Source: UBA4644 sp034933145 (GTDB lineage Bacteria > Bacillota > Clostridia > Oscillospirales > Butyricicoccaceae). From it: a stretch of DNA of 16,071 nt. The DNA lies in assembly GCA_034933145.1 (NCBI GenBank), contig JAYFOA010000044.1, forward strand, positions 1-16,071, in the 5' to 3' direction. Under the pieces are notes generated by a model. It made no database searches, was not told the DNA's origin, and saw only the letters and a program-made list of their open reading frames with translations. The translations under genes were made by a program, and so were the position numbers. Shown here piece by piece: positions 13,993 through 16,071 of the stretch; position 1 is the stretch's first letter, and every line of letters starts with the position of its first letter.

Positions 13993-15201
13993 ATGAAGCT
14001 CGGAAATCGGCTGGCGATGCTCGGCGCGGCACTGTTGCTGCTGCTGTTTTTTGTTTACCTTGGGTTTCAGGTGACGCAAAACCTGTCAGAGCAGACGGTT
14101 ACGGTGGATGCGGTGGAGGTTACCGTTGAGGACAAGCTGTCGGCGGAAGGTACGTTTCTGCGGGATCAGGTAAACGTCTACGGCGGCAGCGGCGGCAGCG
14201 CCGAATATCTGGTGGACGACGGAGAAAAGGTCTCTGTGGGCCAGACGATCGCCATTTTTTTTGACAACGCTTCATCACTGAAGCTTTATCGAGAATGCGA
14301 GGATCTTCAGAACCGGCTCTCCGCGCTGAAATACGCCCGGGATAATATTTCCAGTGGCGCGGATAGTCTGAAGATGGACGAGTTAATCCGCCGGCAGATC
14401 GCGTCTCTAAACAGCGATCTGGCAGACGGACAGTCAGGTATGACCGACGAAGGATACGCCCGGTTGCGGCAACTGATTATCAGCCGCAGCGCCTCAAAGG
14501 ATGACGAGACTCGATTTGATGAAGCCGTCTCCGACCTGGAAAGTGAGCTTTTATCAAAAAAACAACAGCTTGGCAGTGGAAGCGGTTCAGTATCCTCACC
14601 GGTATCCGGATATTTTTTGAGCTTTTGTGATGGGTATGAGACAGTTCTGACGGCAGCTGCAAAGGATACGCTTTCTCCGGATGAGATTTTAAGCGCACCC
14701 GCCCAGCCGGATCCTGCGGCTATTGGGACAGTAACGGATGAATTTTCATGGTATTTTGCCGCGGTGGCCACCACAGAGGAAGCAGATGCCATTCGAAACC
14801 GAACGGCCGTCACCGTGTATTTTCCCGACCTTTCTTCGTCACCTATTGAGGTGGAGCTGGTCTCTGTACGCAGCTGTGGGGATGGTCGCGCCGTTTTGGT
14901 ACTGCGCAGCGGTGTCATGGATATCTCCTATTTGGAGGCGCGGCGGCAGCCGGTTGATCTGGTACTCGGTTCCTATACGGGTCTTAAAGTGCCGAAGGAT
15001 GCTTTGCGTCAGCAGGACGGTATCTGGGGGGTCTATGTTTTGGACGGTGCGGTTGCACGATTTAAGCCGGTTACATGGAGCTATCAGACAGAAAGCTATT
15101 ATCTGGTGCCTTGCGCCGACAGTGCGAAAGACGGACTTTACCGACACGACAAAATCATTCTGCGGGCAAAGGATCTGGCGGACAATAAGGTTCTTGGGTG
15201 A
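13993..15201 (+). CDS. HlyD-like single-pass membrane protein (membrane-fusion/adaptor type)
   Basis: A 402-residue protein with one N-terminal membrane helix (about 8-27, Leu/Phe-rich) and a large external part. Residues about 50-92 (GTFLRDQ... LVDDGEKVSVGQTIA) look like the first half of a lipoyl/barrel-sandwich domain. About 95-190 is charged and helical, probably a coiled-coil hairpin. SSPVSGYF (201-208) looks like the returning half of the lipoyl domain, and beta-rich domains follow to the end. This is the order found in HlyD/membrane-fusion proteins. No transporter partner is adjacent. Genes of this type are known next to sepF in Clostridia genomes, which hints at an envelope or division role, but the function is unknown. 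The start ATG has AAAGGA six to seven bases upstream. It is 20 bases from hfq, probably on the same transcript. Confidence 0.8.
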   Translation: MKLGNRLAMLGAALLLLLFFVYLGFQVTQNLSEQTVTVDAVEVTVEDKLSAEGTFLRDQVNVYGGSGGSAEYLVDDGEKVSVGQTIAIFFDNASSLKLYRECEDLQNRLSALKYARDNISSGADSLKMDELIRRQIASLNSDLADGQSGMTDEGYARLRQLIISRSASKDDETRFDEAVSDLESELLSKKQQLGSGSGSVSSPVSGYFLSFCDGYETVLTAAAKDTLSPDEILSAPAQPDPAAIGTVTDEFSWYFAAVATTEEADAIRNRTAVTVYFPDLSSSPIEVELVSVRSCGDGRAVLVLRSGVMDISYLEARRQPVDLVLGSYTGLKVPKDALRQQDGIWGVYVLDGAVARFKPVTWSYQTESYYLVPCADSAKDGLYRHDKIILRAKDLADNKVLG

Positions 15202-15247
15202 TGCTCCCGACATATTTCTAGAAAATCCGCCTTTTCGACACAGCTTT

Positions 15248-15303
15248 TTTACAAGTGTTTCTTGACAGTTGCCCGCAAAAATAGGATAATGTCTTTACAA
15301 GTG
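15248..15303 (+). repeat. 10-bp direct repeat flanking the sepF promoter
   Basis: TTTACAAGTG occurs at 15248-15257 and again at 15294-15303, 46 bases apart. One copy ends just before the -35 box and the other starts just after the -10 box. The copies continue similarly (TTT after zero or one base). This could be a paired operator. Confidence 0.45.
15262..15290 (+). promoter_or_regulatory. Promoter of sepF-yggT
   Basis: A perfect -35 box TTGACA (15262-15267), a 17-base spacer and a -10 box GATAAT (15285-15290, five of six) make this the best promoter in the window. The start would be near 15297, with a leader of about 55 bases before sepF. It shows that sepF can be expressed apart from the hfq operon. 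The remaining bases of this 151-base gap hold no terminator that I can see. Confidence 0.8.
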
Positions 15304-15336
15304 CTTTGCATAGAAAATTATGATTGACACGCTGCG

Positions 15337-15343
15337 AAAGGAG
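15337..15343 (+). promoter_or_regulatory. Ribosome binding site that decides the sepF start
   Basis: AAAGGAG ends nine bases before ATG 15353. An upstream in-frame ATG at 15320 has no ribosome binding site and would put extra residues before the conserved N-terminal amphipathic helix. Confidence 0.75.
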
Positions 15344-15352
15344 CGAGCGGAT

Positions 15353-15802
15353 ATGAGCTTTATGGAAGATCTCAAGCGCTGGGCGAAGGGAGAGGACGAT
15401 GAAGAAGATCTGGACGAATTCGTACCGTCCAAAAAACAGGGCCGCCCTGCAGAAGACGAGGTCAGTATCCCCGTTACCGATTTTCGCCGCAATAACAAGG
15501 ATAAAGTTGTGAACATCAATGCGACAACCCAGCTTTCGGTTGTGCTGGTTAAACCCGAAAAATTCGAAAATGCTGCGGAGATCGCAGACCATCTGCGCGA
15601 ACGGCGTACAGTCGTTCTCAATTTGGAACAGACGAACAAGGATGTGGCCAGGCGGATGGTTGATTTTCTTAGCGGCGTGGTCTATGCTCAGGATGGAAAG
15701 ATTAAAAAAGTTGCCAACAGCACGTTTATCATCACACCGTATACGGTGGATATCATGGGCGACCTGATCGACGAACTGGAAAACAACGGGCTTTACATCT
15801 GA
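15353..15802 (+). CDS. sepF: Cell division protein SepF
   Basis: Cytosolic protein that polymerises, binds the FtsZ C-terminus and ties the Z-ring to the membrane. At 149 residues it has normal length. The N-terminal MSFMEDLKRWAKG is the membrane-binding amphipathic helix, followed by an acidic, flexible linker (14-50). The SepF core spans about 61-135, with VVLVKPEKFENAAEIADHL, VVLNLEQTNKDVARRMVDFLSG (ending in the conserved DFLSG), VYAQDGKIKKV and FIITPYTVDI. It has its own near-consensus promoter and is followed after one base by yggT, the usual division-cluster neighbour. YggS/YlmE, often found just before sepF, is not present here; an HlyD-like gene takes that place. Confidence 0.97.
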   Translation: MSFMEDLKRWAKGEDDEEDLDEFVPSKKQGRPAEDEVSIPVTDFRRNNKDKVVNINATTQLSVVLVKPEKFENAAEIADHLRERRTVVLNLEQTNKDVARRMVDFLSGVVYAQDGKIKKVANSTFIITPYTVDIMGDLIDELENNGLYI

Positions 15803-15803
15803 T

Positions 15804-16070
15804 ATGGCTGTGATAACCCAAATGGTGCGAAACATCGCCTACCTGCTGCTCTCTATCCTGCAGATACTGATGCTGATTATGGCTGTGATGTCCTGGATCC
15901 CTCAGTTCCGGACAAACAGGATTTATCAGGGCATCAGCCTTCTGCTGGAACCGTTGCTGATGCCGATTCGCAAGCTACTGTGGCGAATTCCGGCGCTTCG
16001 TTCGTTTCCGCTGGACCTGTCTTTCCTGATCCTCTGGCTGCTGATCTCACTGATCCAACAGCTTCTATAA
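15804..16070 (+). CDS. YggT family membrane protein
   Basis: An 88-residue integral membrane protein of the YggT family (YlmG in Bacillus), with two hydrophobic segments (about 10-30 and 68-87) joined by a loop. The family motif EPLLMPIRKLLWRIP (49-63) is seen, followed by PLDLSFLILWLL (69-80), which matches the usual iDlSPiil pattern with Phe in place of Pro. The exact role is unknown; family members lie beside sepF and are linked to envelope growth and, in plastids and cyanobacteria, nucleoid arrangement. It starts one base after the sepF stop (TGATATG) with only a weak ribosome binding site, so translation is probably coupled. The stop TAA is at 16068-16070, so the gene is complete. Confidence 0.93.
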   Translation: MAVITQMVRNIAYLLLSILQILMLIMAVMSWIPQFRTNRIYQGISLLLEPLLMPIRKLLWRIPALRSFPLDLSFLILWLLISLIQQLL

Positions 16071-16071
16071 A

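Noticed and set aside
14307..14918. 203-codon Ser/Arg-rich open frame on the minus strand opposite the HlyD-like gene
   Set aside because: Its composition is what a GC-rich antisense frame gives, and the + strand gene has a membrane helix, a ribosome binding site and correct spacing to its neighbours.
15221..15236. GAAAA/TTTTC pairing after the HlyD-like gene as a terminator
   Set aside because: It is a five-base AT-rich stem with no following T-run; the T-rich tract at 15245-15250 is nine bases away.
1..16071. Mobile element, CRISPR, phage or defence island
   Set aside because: All genes are housekeeping or ordinary accessory genes on one strand in conserved order. I saw no transposase, integrase, toxin, array of spaced repeats or break in base composition.

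Overview
The window is chromosomal DNA from a low-GC-phylum bacterium with a fairly high GC content, most likely a Clostridia member of the Oscillospirales (Ruminococcaceae/Oscillospiraceae) type. The evidence is the EF-Tu/EF-G sequence style, SepF and YggT side by side (typical of Gram-positive and cyanobacterial cell-division clusters), an endonuclease-type MutL with no sign of MutH, strong AGGAGG-like ribosome binding sites, and short intergenic gaps. The taxonomic call is by recognition only, with no database search. Every gene is on the + strand and every reading frame looks intact.

Layout. (1) 1-3096: end of the str operon, with the 3' part of fusA (EF-G), a 106-base gap carrying a promoter and two inverted repeats, complete tuf (EF-Tu), and a strong intrinsic terminator. 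(2) 3097-5920: a promoter region, an alpha/beta hydrolase and a single-chain ABC exporter. (3) 5921-6667: a hairpin that covers the ribosome binding site of a small membrane-anchored protein of unknown function, closed by an intrinsic terminator. (4) 6678-13972: a tightly packed operon miaB-mutS-mutL-miaA-hfq, with junctions of +1, -1 or 4 bases and a 52-base leader before hfq. It combines the two sequential enzymes of tRNA A37 modification (MiaA then MiaB), DNA mismatch repair (MutS, MutL) and the RNA chaperone Hfq. (5) 13993-16070: an HlyD-like single-pass membrane protein, then a near-consensus promoter driving sepF and yggT, which belong to the FtsZ-ring/cell-envelope cluster.

I found no mobile element, CRISPR array, tRNA, rRNA or obvious new defence system, and no gene-free stretch longer than 300 bases. 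The most interesting signals are regulatory. A perfect 11-bp inverted repeat joins the miaA stop codon to the hfq start codon across a purine-rich loop. A 13-bp hairpin buries the Shine-Dalgarno sequence of the unknown protein at 5964. An 8-bp perfect dyad overlaps the tuf -10 box. A 10-bp direct repeat brackets the sepF promoter. Hfq itself combines an E. coli-like arginine rim with an unusual pore sequence, and MutL has a shifted last Glu in its endonuclease motif.
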